From: an uncultured Spirochaetaceae bacterium
GTDB lineage: Bacteria; Spirochaetota; Spirochaetia; Treponematales; Treponemataceae
Reading direction: 5' to 3'
Assembly: GCA_902789325.1 (NCBI GenBank)
Contig: CADANN010000016.1
Coordinates: forward strand, 1-64,000
Length of the DNA: 64,000 nt
Shown here: positions 16,883-24,929 of the stretch, in pieces
Position numbering within the stretch: position 1 is the first letter of the stretch
How the letters are laid out: the number at the start of each line of letters is the position of its first letter
Notes under the pieces: generated by a model
The model's input: only the letters and a program-made list of their open reading frames with translations
Database searches by the model: none
Told to the model about the DNA's origin: nothing
Made by a program: the position numbers and the translations under genes

Positions 16883-18679
16883 ATGTTTAAGGATTGTCAG
16901 GGGATTCCGTACCCTGTTTTTGCAAAGGGTGTAGTTACTGAAAGTGCATTTGTTGTTGGTGCTATTCCTTTTGGTAGTGTTTCATTGTTAAAAGTTCGTC
17001 TGGAACAGGGAAGTCAGGAACCTGCTGCTGGACAGTTTTATATGCTACATGCAATTCGGTCAGATGTTTTGCTTGGCCGACCTATTAGTATTTACCATTC
17101 AGAAACAAAAGTTGATGGTTCTGTTGAACTTTCTTTTTTGATTTTGTTGAAAGGCAAGGGAACTAAGGAGCTTTGTTCTCTGGAACCTGGTGATAAGCTT
17201 AATTTGATTGGCCCATGCGGAAACAGATTCCCAATGCCAGAAAAAGGTAAAGTCCTGCTTATCGGCGGCGGAATTGGTGTTGCTCCTGTTGCGGGTTTTG
17301 CTGAAACACTAACTAACGTTAGTTATGATTTTTATGCTTCATTCAAAAGCGGAAGTTATGGTCTTGAAAATGTAAAAGCAGAAAAGCTTGTTATTACAAC
17401 TGATGATGGTAGCGTTGGTGTTCACGGAATGCTTCCTGCAGCCCTCACAGAGGATGTGCTTCGCGAAGGTGGTTACAGTGCAGTTTATGCCTGTGGTCCA
17501 ACTCCTATGCTTGCTTATATCCAGAAGATTTGTAAAGCCGTTGGCGTTAAGTGCTGGCTGAGTATGGAAGCACACATGGCGTGTGGCGTAGGTGTTTGTC
17601 TTGGTTGTGTAATTGATACTACAGAAGGTAAAAAGCGCTGCTGTAAAGAAGGCCCGGTTTTTGATGGAGATATTTTGATTTTTAATCCGGTAACTGAAGT
17701 TGCAGGAATTAAGGTACAGCCTCGCCGCGAGCCACTGGCCAAAGATGAAGAACCTGATTTGAGTGTGAACATTGGTGGTGTCCGCCTTGAAAATCCAGTA
17801 ATTGGAAGTTCGGGAACTTTTGGTTTTGGCGTAGAATATAAAACACTTTTTGATGTAAATAGACTTGGCGGTATTTCGAGCAAGGGGCTTACTCTTGAAC
17901 CACGCCAGGGTAACGATGGGGTTCGACTCCACGAAACTCCAAGCGGACTTATGAACAGCATTGGTCTGCAGAATCCTGGTATTCCACATTTTATTGAGCA
18001 CGAACTTCCTGAGATGATGGCTCTTAAGCCTGTTGCAATTGCAAACCTTTCTGGTTCTTCTCTTGAAACTTATGTAGAAGGTGCAAAGCTTCTGGACAAA
18101 ACTAACGTCCCAATTATAGAACTGAACATTTCGTGCCCGAACGTTAGCGCGGGGGGTGCGGCCTTTGGTATGACTTGTGTTGGTGCAGCTCAGGCCGTTC
18201 AGGCAGTACGTGCCGTAACCAAAAAGCCGCTCATTGTAAAACTTACACCTCAGTCGCATGAACTCGAAAAAGTAGCCCTTTCATGTATCGAGGCTGGTGC
18301 CGACGCAATAAGCCTGTGCAACAGCTTCCAGGGAATCGCGATTGATATTGAGCGCGGCGTTCCAGTGTTCGAAAAACTTAAAGCCGGATTTGGTGGCCCT
18401 GCTGTGCGCCCAATTGCGGTGAGACTAGTTTACGAAGTGGTAGAAGCAATTAATAAACTGCCTGCCGAAAAGCGTGTGCCGGTAATTGCAATTGGCGGTG
18501 TGGCAACTTGGGAAGATGCCGTTGAGTTTATTATGGCGGGTGCATCTGCAGTGCAGGTTGGTACAAACACTTTTGCTAACCCTAACACTATGCTTGAAGT
18601 GATAGACGGTCTTGCAGCCTTCATGAAGCGCAAAGGCTACCACAACATAGAAGAAATGCGCGGCATAATTCAGAAGTAG
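16883..18679 (+). CDS. pyrKD: Fused dihydroorotate dehydrogenase (PyrK electron-transfer + PyrD catalytic)
   Basis: This 598-residue fusion oxidises dihydroorotate to orotate and passes electrons to NAD. Residues 1 to about 270 are PyrK-like: an FAD-binding region (RPISIY), an NAD-binding GGGIGVAPVAGF, the CGPTPML motif and a 2Fe-2S loop CGVGVCLGC...CC. From about 285 the PyrD barrel begins (IGGVRLENPVIGSSGTFG), with GLQNPG and the catalytic NISCPN motif. In most bacteria these are two genes forming a heterotetramer (class 1B). AGAGG precedes the start. pyrF lies 6 kb upstream beyond the accessory island. A strong hairpin terminator follows. Confidence 0.92.
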   Translation: MFKDCQGIPYPVFAKGVVTESAFVVGAIPFGSVSLLKVRLEQGSQEPAAGQFYMLHAIRSDVLLGRPISIYHSETKVDGSVELSFLILLKGKGTKELCSLEPGDKLNLIGPCGNRFPMPEKGKVLLIGGGIGVAPVAGFAETLTNVSYDFYASFKSGSYGLENVKAEKLVITTDDGSVGVHGMLPAALTEDVLREGGYSAVYACGPTPMLAYIQKICKAVGVKCWLSMEAHMACGVGVCLGCVIDTTEGKKRCCKEGPVFDGDILIFNPVTEVAGIKVQPRREPLAKDEEPDLSVNIGGVRLENPVIGSSGTFGFGVEYKTLFDVNRLGGISSKGLTLEPRQGNDGVRLHETPSGLMNSIGLQNPGIPHFIEHELPEMMALKPVAIANLSGSSLETYVEGAKLLDKTNVPIIELNISCPNVSAGGAAFGMTCVGAAQAVQAVRAVTKKPLIVKLTPQSHELEKVALSCIEAGADAISLCNSFQGIAIDIERGVPVFEKLKAGFGGPAVRPIAVRLVYEVVEAINKLPAEKRVPVIAIGGVATWEDAVEFIMAGASAVQVGTNTFANPNTMLEVIDGLAAFMKRKGYHNIEEMRGIIQK

Positions 18680-18722
18680 TGCCCACCGCAAATTAAGAAA
18701 TTCAACTTATTCTAAAATGCAA

Positions 18723-18756
18723 AACCTCGTGGTACTTTTGTATCACGAGGTTTTTT
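18723..18756 (+). terminator. Terminator of pyrKD that also contains the next gene's ribosome site
   Basis: A 13-bp stem (18723-18735 / 18740-18752, one G-U pair) with a TTTT loop runs into a T tract ending at 18756. The GAGG at 18747-18750 lies in the 3' arm, 6 nt before the ATG at 18757, so the hairpin hides the ribosome site when folded. Confidence 0.8.
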
Positions 18757-19992
18757 ATGAAAATCAAAAATGCAATTTTAGGAGTAGGTTTATTTCTTAT
18801 GTGTGCAGCAACTTTATCAGCTAATCCATTCAAGATTAATGAAAATGATTACCAGCAGATGGTAGAAAAGACAATTGTAAATACAGGCAACAACGCCCGT
18901 ATGAAAAAAGTTCTTGCAAAAATCCGCGCTGGTGAAAAAGTTTACATTGCTGCATTAGGTGGTTCAGTAACAGAAGGTGCAGGCCCTGCAAAGTTTACAG
19001 ACGGCTATGCATATCAGTTTTTCCGTGCAATCAAAGCAAAGTATGCACCAGGCGATGGTAAAAATGTGTATTTCAACAATGCTGGTCTTAGTGGTACAGG
19101 TTCACTTCTTGGTACAGTCCGCTATCATCATGATGTAGTAGAAGTTGGAAATACTCCAGATCTCATTATCATTGAGTTTGCAGTTAATGATAATGGGGAC
19201 GGAATCTGTCAGCGTGCTTTCGAAGCTCTTGTTCGCGAAGCACTTACAGCAAATCCGGAATGTGCAGTACTTGCTCTTTATAGTGCTGCAACTTATGGAA
19301 ATACATCAGTTCAGAAACGACTTGTTGCAGACTTTTATTCATTGCCTCAGGTAAACATGCTAGATGTTGTAAACGAGTCTCTCAAGAACAATGTCTTCAA
19401 AAAAGAAGCTTATTATACAGATATCGTTCACCCTACAATCGAAGGTCACGAGTTTATGTGCGATTGTCTTATGGCTCTTGTTGATAAACTCGATAAAGCA
19501 AAAACTGATTCTCCAGCCGCAATTCCAGAAGGCTTCTTCAAAGAACCTGTTCTTTATGGTATGAAGAGAATCTTCCCTGATAACAAAGATTCAAATGTAA
19601 AAATTGATGTTGGAGATTTTAAGGAAACTGACCGCAAATGTCAGACACTCAAAAAGACAAATACCTCTGATTTCCCACAGAACTGGAAAAAGAAACTTGA
19701 TGCAAAAGCAGAAAACCTTCCATTCAAAATGGAGCTTACTTGTAAGAACCTTATTTTAGTTTATAAGGGACAGGCTAGTGGTGATCCTGAAAAATTTGGT
19801 AAGGCAGAAGTTTATGTAGATGGCCGTAAGGTTGCAACTTATGATGGTGGCAAAGAAGGCAGCTGGAATAACTGTGAGCCTCACCTGATTATTGATGAAC
19901 GCAAAGCAGCCAAGCACACAGTGCTCATAAAGATGGCACCGGGTTCAGAAAAGCTTGGCTTTACAATTGTTACTTTGGGTTATACTTTGTAA
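18757..19992 (+). CDS. Secreted SGNH/GDSL-family hydrolase
   Basis: A 411-residue exported protein with a signal peptide (residues about 1-22, ending in LSA). The SGNH hydrolase domain has the nucleophile motif LGGSVTEG (Ser 70), a block with VNDNGDG, and the catalytic pair D222-x-x-H225 in DIVHPT. A beta-rich C-terminal region (about 260-411) may be an accessory or carbohydrate-binding domain. Relatives are esterases removing acetyl or other acyl groups from polysaccharides, which fits the neighbouring glucanases, but the substrate is not shown. The start follows directly on the pyrKD terminator. The 3' end overlaps the convergent EAL gene by 23 bp. Confidence 0.8.
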   Translation: MKIKNAILGVGLFLMCAATLSANPFKINENDYQQMVEKTIVNTGNNARMKKVLAKIRAGEKVYIAALGGSVTEGAGPAKFTDGYAYQFFRAIKAKYAPGDGKNVYFNNAGLSGTGSLLGTVRYHHDVVEVGNTPDLIIIEFAVNDNGDGICQRAFEALVREALTANPECAVLALYSAATYGNTSVQKRLVADFYSLPQVNMLDVVNESLKNNVFKKEAYYTDIVHPTIEGHEFMCDCLMALVDKLDKAKTDSPAAIPEGFFKEPVLYGMKRIFPDNKDSNVKIDVGDFKETDRKCQTLKKTNTSDFPQNWKKKLDAKAENLPFKMELTCKNLILVYKGQASGDPEKFGKAEVYVDGRKVATYDGGKEGSWNNCEPHLIIDERKAAKHTVLIKMAPGSEKLGFTIVTLGYTL

Positions 19993-21865
19993 AAAAATCT
20001 TCGGCCGGTATTGGTCGTGAAAAGTAAAAGCCCTGGAGATAGTCGCAGCCGATTTCTTTCATGCTTGTGGCCATCTCCAGATTTTCAATTCCTTCTGCTG
20101 TAACTGTAAATCCCATCTGTTTGATAGTCTGAACTAACGTTGGTAGAATCTTATCCTTTTCCTTAAAATAATCCCAGACAAATTCCATATCCAGTTTGAT
20201 GTTTGTGAAAGGACATTTTTTCATTCTGGCTACGTTTGAATAACCACGGCCATAATCATCAAGAACAAAAAGGAATCCGGCTTCAGTCATTATCTGCATC
20301 TGCTTATTAAGCAAATCAAAATCAATCATAGCTTCTTCTGTTATTTCCAGATGAATTTTTTCTGGCGGAATATTGTAATCATTCATAATTGAAGAAAATC
20401 TTTTTGCAAGGTCTGGACGCAAAAACTGAATCGGTGAAAGATTTACGTTTATCCATTCCAGACCTAATTCTTCAAGATCATGTTCAGCTATAAACTTACA
20501 GGTTTTTGTGAAAATCTGTTCTCCAAGGGCATTTATTCGGCCGTTTCTTTCAGCAATAGGAATAAAGCTTGTTGGAGAAATTATATTTCCGTGAGAATCT
20601 CTTAAACGTGCAAGAGCTTCGGCTGCAATTAGTTTATGACTTTTTGAATCAACCAGCGGCTGTAAAAATAATTCAACAGAATTTGTTTCAACGGCTGTTT
20701 CTATTGTTCTTTTAACTTTTTTATTTACGATGATTTTTTTTATGCTATCAGAATTGATTTGAGTTACTGTTTTTTCTTTTGATGCAATTTCATTAAGGGT
20801 AGTAATTAAGGTTGTTAGAACAGTATCTCTTTCATAAGAGAATACTACAGGATCAAGTTGAGATATGCTGATTTCGAGGTAAACATCTACATCGGTCTCT
20901 GCAGTCCATGGGCTTTTAAAACGCTGAAACAGTTTTTCGTGGATAAAATCTGCTTCAGAAGAATTCTTTCCTAACAAAACAAATCTACCATCGCGCAGGT
21001 AAAAGGACTTTAAATATGGAAACTCATGTTTTAAATAATCTCCGATTAAATTGAGACAGATATCTATTTGGGTGTTGCTATAAATCTCACGAAGGTCATT
21101 ATAATTATGAATTGTGAAACCAAGAATCACGGGTGCTTTATAAGGTTTAATTTCGTTGAATACTGCAACAAGTGCTTTTCTGTTAAAGAGTCCGCTCTTT
21201 TCTTCAAGCAATAAAGTTGGATTCTGGAAAGACAGATAAATAACAATAATTGAAATCAGAGTAAAAAAATTCATTATAAGATGTTTTGGGAATGCAATAC
21301 GGCATATGTATCCGAGTCCAAGTATGAAATTAAAAACAAGGCAGGCAATAAAATAGTTTCTGGAGATTTTTTTGTGATAAACAATTGTGTAAGCCATTGA
21401 AAGAAGCACATAATAAAAAGCACATACATAAATCAAAAAATACAAAGGTCCTTGAGAATACTGCCCGGATTCAGAAATTCTAAAAATAGGATTTGCAAAT
21501 AAATTAATAATTAAAAGAATATTGATTATTCCAAAAGGTAATAAATCAAGGATTATTGCGAAAATGGATTTGCGGGGAGGTTTTCCAATAATTGCAATTG
21601 TAAACATAAAAAAGCAGATGATTCTTTGAACAAAAAGAATAAAGTAAATAACATTTTGAATCCGCAGAATTATTGGAGACAGGTCTTTGCAATATTCAAG
21701 ACAAGCGGAACTTATAACATCTACAATTATTGTTAAAATATCAATAATCAGAATAATAAGAAATGCTCTGTTTATTTTTATAGGAAGCCTTGGCTGAATA
21801 AAATAATAGATTAGAAATATAGATAAGATTACAAGCTCTGGTAAAACAAAATCATAATTCCACAT
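19970..21865 (-). CDS. Membrane c-di-GMP phosphodiesterase (7TM-like, degenerate GGDEF, EAL)
   Basis: A 631-residue protein with about seven N-terminal membrane helices (residues 1-225). A GGDEF-like domain follows in which the signature is replaced by RDGRF, so it is unlikely to make c-di-GMP. The C-terminal EAL domain has AEALAR near residue 410, NLSP, EITEEA, LDDYGRGYSN, KLD, AEGIEN and a CDYLQGFYFSRP end. The metal- and substrate-binding residues of active EAL enzymes appear present, so hydrolysis of c-di-GMP is expected. I start it at 21865 because GGGAG lies upstream; an earlier ATG at 21883 includes that site. The gene is on its own, convergent with the SGNH hydrolase gene. Confidence 0.85.
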   Translation of the reverse strand: MWNYDFVLPELVILSIFLIYYFIQPRLPIKINRAFLIILIIDILTIIVDVISSACLEYCKDLSPIILRIQNVIYFILFVQRIICFFMFTIAIIGKPPRKSIFAIILDLLPFGIINILLIINLFANPIFRISESGQYSQGPLYFLIYVCAFYYVLLSMAYTIVYHKKISRNYFIACLVFNFILGLGYICRIAFPKHLIMNFFTLISIIVIYLSFQNPTLLLEEKSGLFNRKALVAVFNEIKPYKAPVILGFTIHNYNDLREIYSNTQIDICLNLIGDYLKHEFPYLKSFYLRDGRFVLLGKNSSEADFIHEKLFQRFKSPWTAETDVDVYLEISISQLDPVVFSYERDTVLTTLITTLNEIASKEKTVTQINSDSIKKIIVNKKVKRTIETAVETNSVELFLQPLVDSKSHKLIAAEALARLRDSHGNIISPTSFIPIAERNGRINALGEQIFTKTCKFIAEHDLEELGLEWINVNLSPIQFLRPDLAKRFSSIMNDYNIPPEKIHLEITEEAMIDFDLLNKQMQIMTEAGFLFVLDDYGRGYSNVARMKKCPFTNIKLDMEFVWDYFKEKDKILPTLVQTIKQMGFTVTAEGIENLEMATSMKEIGCDYLQGFYFSRPIPAEDFFTKYNPK

Positions 21866-21938
21866 GAAAAACTCTCCCTTCATAATGGTCTATCATTATA
21901 TTATGAAGGGGAAAGTGGAAATTTACAAGGATTATTTA

Positions 21939-23444
21939 TTACAGCTCTTCTTGAGTAACTTTTACATTTCCAATCCAGACATCATTTGAATCTAAGCCGA
22001 GGTTGAATTCAAGGCGGGCTGTAGGGTCTGTTTCATTTTCCATTGTAAAGAAATATTCATAATGGTCAATTCTTGTTGTTAGTTGAGGATAATATTCTGG
22101 GGAATAAACTGCCCAGCTGTTGTCTGCATCTCCACCAACCTTAATTGTAATCTGTCGGTTTGAACTTGCTTTAGCATCAAATGCAATTTTATAAGAATAG
22201 CCTTTTGCAACAGGAAGATGTTGAATCAACTGAACTGAATAATTTTGATTTCCGACATTAGAGATTTTTACACGGCGGCCATCAATTCCTGTAGCTGAAT
22301 CTTTTTCTGCAAAAGATGTTGCGGCTCCACCAAAATCTTCGAGAGCGAGGAAGTACCATTCGCGGTTATATACATCCATAGTCTTGCTGGAGAACATGCC
22401 GGAATTGCCTTCATCTGAAACAACTTCATTCATTGATGGATCAAAAATAAAATTAGAACCATCTGAGGTTTTGTACTGCTTAAAATGTTTTTCATCTCGA
22501 ACCGGAATAGGACGTCTTACATTTGTTTCATAAGGTTCATCTTTATCATAAACGCGAACCCAGTCTACAAGCATTTGAGCTGGTAAATCGGAATCTTCTG
22601 GTGTGACACCACCATCATAATTTCCACCAAGTGCTAAGTTTAAAAGAATGTAGAAAGGTTTATCATAAGGAGCCGGGTAAGCATAAGGTCTTGATTGACC
22701 AGGACCAAGAGCCCACCATTGTGAAGTTTCAAAATATTTGTTACCGTCAACTAACCAGCGCAAAACTCCTGGTTCCCACTCAAGAGAATAAATATGATAT
22801 TCGGCAATTGTTCCGCCTTCATCTGGAGTGCCTGGGAATTTATACATATCGCTTGTGTATTTATTTCCAGGCCAGGCCTGTCCAAAATGCACTGTTCCAT
22901 ATACACGGTTTGGTAAACGGCCTTTTGCTTCCATAATATCAATTTCGCCGGAAGAAGCCCAGGTTCCATATTCATCTGTTGCTGGTAAAAGCCAGAATGC
23001 AGGCCATATTCCGTTTCCAGTTGGCATTTTAATTTTTGCTTCAATACGGCCGTAAGTCTTTGTGAACAATTGTGTGCCATCATCTTTTACAGTACGAAGG
23101 CGTGCAGAGGTATAATTGTAGCCTTTAAAATTTTGCTTTCGCGCTTCAATGACAAGATTGCCATTTTTTACATAAGCGTTTTCTTTTTTGTAATACTGGA
23201 GTTCATTGTTTCCCCAGTTTTCAAGTCCATATTCGGCTCCTGTACCAAGCTGGAAATCCCATTTGGTTTCATCAATTTTCTTACCATCAAATTCATCGCT
23301 CCATACAAGGTGCCAGCCTTTAGGAAGTTCAGCCTGATTCTTGTTATATGTGGTTACTCTATCGGCAAGTCCAAAAATAATAAACAATGTAATAACAGCA
23401 GTTATTGCACAACCAATAAATACCTTTAATGTGGAATTCTTCAT
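21939..23444 (-). CDS. GH16 endo-beta-1,3(4)-glucanase, membrane-anchored
   Basis: A 501-residue glycoside hydrolase of family 16 (laminarinase/lichenase type) that cleaves beta-1,3- or mixed-linkage glucan outside the cytoplasm. One N-terminal hydrophobic segment (about 8-27) exports or anchors it. The GH16 domain spans about 45-320, with the catalytic GEIDIME motif (E167 nucleophile, D169, E172 acid/base). A C-terminal beta-sandwich (about 360-501; KIAFDAKASS, LEFNLG) resembles CBM4/9-type carbohydrate-binding modules. It follows the GH30 gene by 15 nt with a GGAGGAG site, so the two are one operon. Confidence 0.92.
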   Translation of the reverse strand: MKNSTLKVFIGCAITAVITLFIIFGLADRVTTYNKNQAELPKGWHLVWSDEFDGKKIDETKWDFQLGTGAEYGLENWGNNELQYYKKENAYVKNGNLVIEARKQNFKGYNYTSARLRTVKDDGTQLFTKTYGRIEAKIKMPTGNGIWPAFWLLPATDEYGTWASSGEIDIMEAKGRLPNRVYGTVHFGQAWPGNKYTSDMYKFPGTPDEGGTIAEYHIYSLEWEPGVLRWLVDGNKYFETSQWWALGPGQSRPYAYPAPYDKPFYILLNLALGGNYDGGVTPEDSDLPAQMLVDWVRVYDKDEPYETNVRRPIPVRDEKHFKQYKTSDGSNFIFDPSMNEVVSDEGNSGMFSSKTMDVYNREWYFLALEDFGGAATSFAEKDSATGIDGRRVKISNVGNQNYSVQLIQHLPVAKGYSYKIAFDAKASSNRQITIKVGGDADNSWAVYSPEYYPQLTTRIDHYEYFFTMENETDPTARLEFNLGLDSNDVWIGNVKVTQEEL

Positions 23445-23459
23445 TTATCTCCTCCAGTT

Positions 23460-24851
23460 TTATTTTAATATCCAAGTCTGAATTGAACGTGGTGGAATCT
23501 TATAAAGAGAAGATTTTTCTTCTCCTTCAACCTTGAACGTGAATACCAGATCAGCTTCTGTGCGGTTTGTTATTACAAGTATAATTGAACCATCTGGATT
23601 TTTAAAGGCCAAAGTTTCTGCCTCATCTGTGAGGTGTCCACTTACTGTTGCAGGTGTCATCATGGAATTGATTTCTGCATCTACACGAACTGCACCCGGC
23701 TGAATGAATCGACTGAAGTGTCCAATATAATAGTAAGAACTCTGGAAGTGTAAGGTTCCTGTTTTCTCATCAGCAAGAATTGGAGCATCACAATAGTTAC
23801 CTACGTGATTAGGCCCACCCTGCATATCAAGGACAATGTTCCAGTCAATCCACTTTGTAGTTCCACTCTTAAGATCGTTGATAATATTATGAGCATAACG
23901 TTCACCTGTGAACCAGGCTCCGTCTCGTGGACCTCCTTCCACACAGCCTTCTGTAAACATCAAATCAATCTGCGGATATTTTTCTGCAATAGTTTTGATG
24001 TTGTTGTACTGATCGCCAGAATACCAGTGAAATGCAAGACCCGCAACATATTTTGAAGCACCTTCAACTTTCAAAGATTCTTCAATGCGTTCGAGGGCGA
24101 GGTCGCGGTTATGATCCCAGATATAAATTTTTACATCTCCAAGACCAGCTTTTTCGAGTGCAGGGCCAAGATATTGAGCTGCAAATTTTCCTTCATCAGT
24201 AGCTGAGTATTCGCAGGAATCCCAGGTCTGAACTGCAGCAGGTTCATTCTGAATTGTAACAAAGCTGATTTTAATTCCGCGTTCAGACATCTTTTGAATG
24301 AACTTTACGAAATACTGTGCCCAAAGTTCCCAATACTGTGGGAGAAGGTGGCCACCGTGATTCATATCATTATTGTCTTTCATCCACACTGGTGGTGACC
24401 ATGGACTCAACAAAAAGCGTACGTCGCTGTTACTTGCCCAGGCAGCTTTCTGAACTTCAGAAGCAAGCGGAGTAATATACTTGTCTGTCTGCTCCATAGA
24501 GAAAGATTCGAGTGTTTCATCTTTTTCTGGAACACAAGCCCAGTTTTCCAGAGAGAAGTCGCAGGAGTTCATGTGAACTCTGGCAAGACGATAACCGTTT
24601 CCAGATTCAGCATTGTAATATGCGTTAATAGCCTGCTGACAAACTTCTACAGGAAGTTTTGAAAGCACGTAACCTGAGGATTCTGTGAGTGCCCCACCAA
24701 AGCCTTCAAACTTCTGATAAGTCTTTGAAGGATTAAGAGTGAGGGTTGTTGGAATCCAGCCAACTGCATTTGAAGTACATTCTGTAATGTTTACTTCAGA
24801 AATGCGTTTATCAGTATCTTTTGTAGTAACGTAAATTTTCTCTATTTTCAT
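23460..24851 (-). CDS. GH30 glucanase/glucosidase
   Basis: A 463-residue glycoside hydrolase of family 30. The acid/base Glu 203 lies in TIQNEP and the nucleophile Glu 301 in LMFTEGC; a C-terminal beta-sandwich ends the protein (PPRSIQTWIL). GH30 members near GH16 enzymes often act on beta-1,6- or beta-1,3-linked glucose, but the exact linkage cannot be read from the sequence. There is no signal peptide, so it probably works in the cytoplasm on imported oligosaccharides, unlike its GH16 and GH5 neighbours. It is transcribed with the GH16 gene, which starts 15 nt after its stop. Confidence 0.88.
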   Translation of the reverse strand: MKIEKIYVTTKDTDKRISEVNITECTSNAVGWIPTTLTLNPSKTYQKFEGFGGALTESSGYVLSKLPVEVCQQAINAYYNAESGNGYRLARVHMNSCDFSLENWACVPEKDETLESFSMEQTDKYITPLASEVQKAAWASNSDVRFLLSPWSPPVWMKDNNDMNHGGHLLPQYWELWAQYFVKFIQKMSERGIKISFVTIQNEPAAVQTWDSCEYSATDEGKFAAQYLGPALEKAGLGDVKIYIWDHNRDLALERIEESLKVEGASKYVAGLAFHWYSGDQYNNIKTIAEKYPQIDLMFTEGCVEGGPRDGAWFTGERYAHNIINDLKSGTTKWIDWNIVLDMQGGPNHVGNYCDAPILADEKTGTLHFQSSYYYIGHFSRFIQPGAVRVDAEINSMMTPATVSGHLTDEAETLAFKNPDGSIILVITNRTEADLVFTFKVEGEEKSSLYKIPPRSIQTWILK

Positions 24852-24929
24852 ACTTATGAGTATAAACGTACAATAATTTCAGGGAAAGATTAATTATTTT
24901 CAAAAAGGTGGAATATTTTCGGTTAGTAA

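Noticed and set aside
17311..17327. Palindrome ACTAACGTTAGT-like sequence
   Set aside because: It resembles the hairpin at 32442 but is inside pyrK coding for LTNVSYD, and the similarity is too short to be a repeat family.
17339..18259. 306-codon open frame on the minus strand
   Set aside because: It lies wholly inside the pyrK-pyrD gene, has no ribosome site, no recognisable domain and a Lys/Asn/Cys-rich composition typical of a shadow frame.
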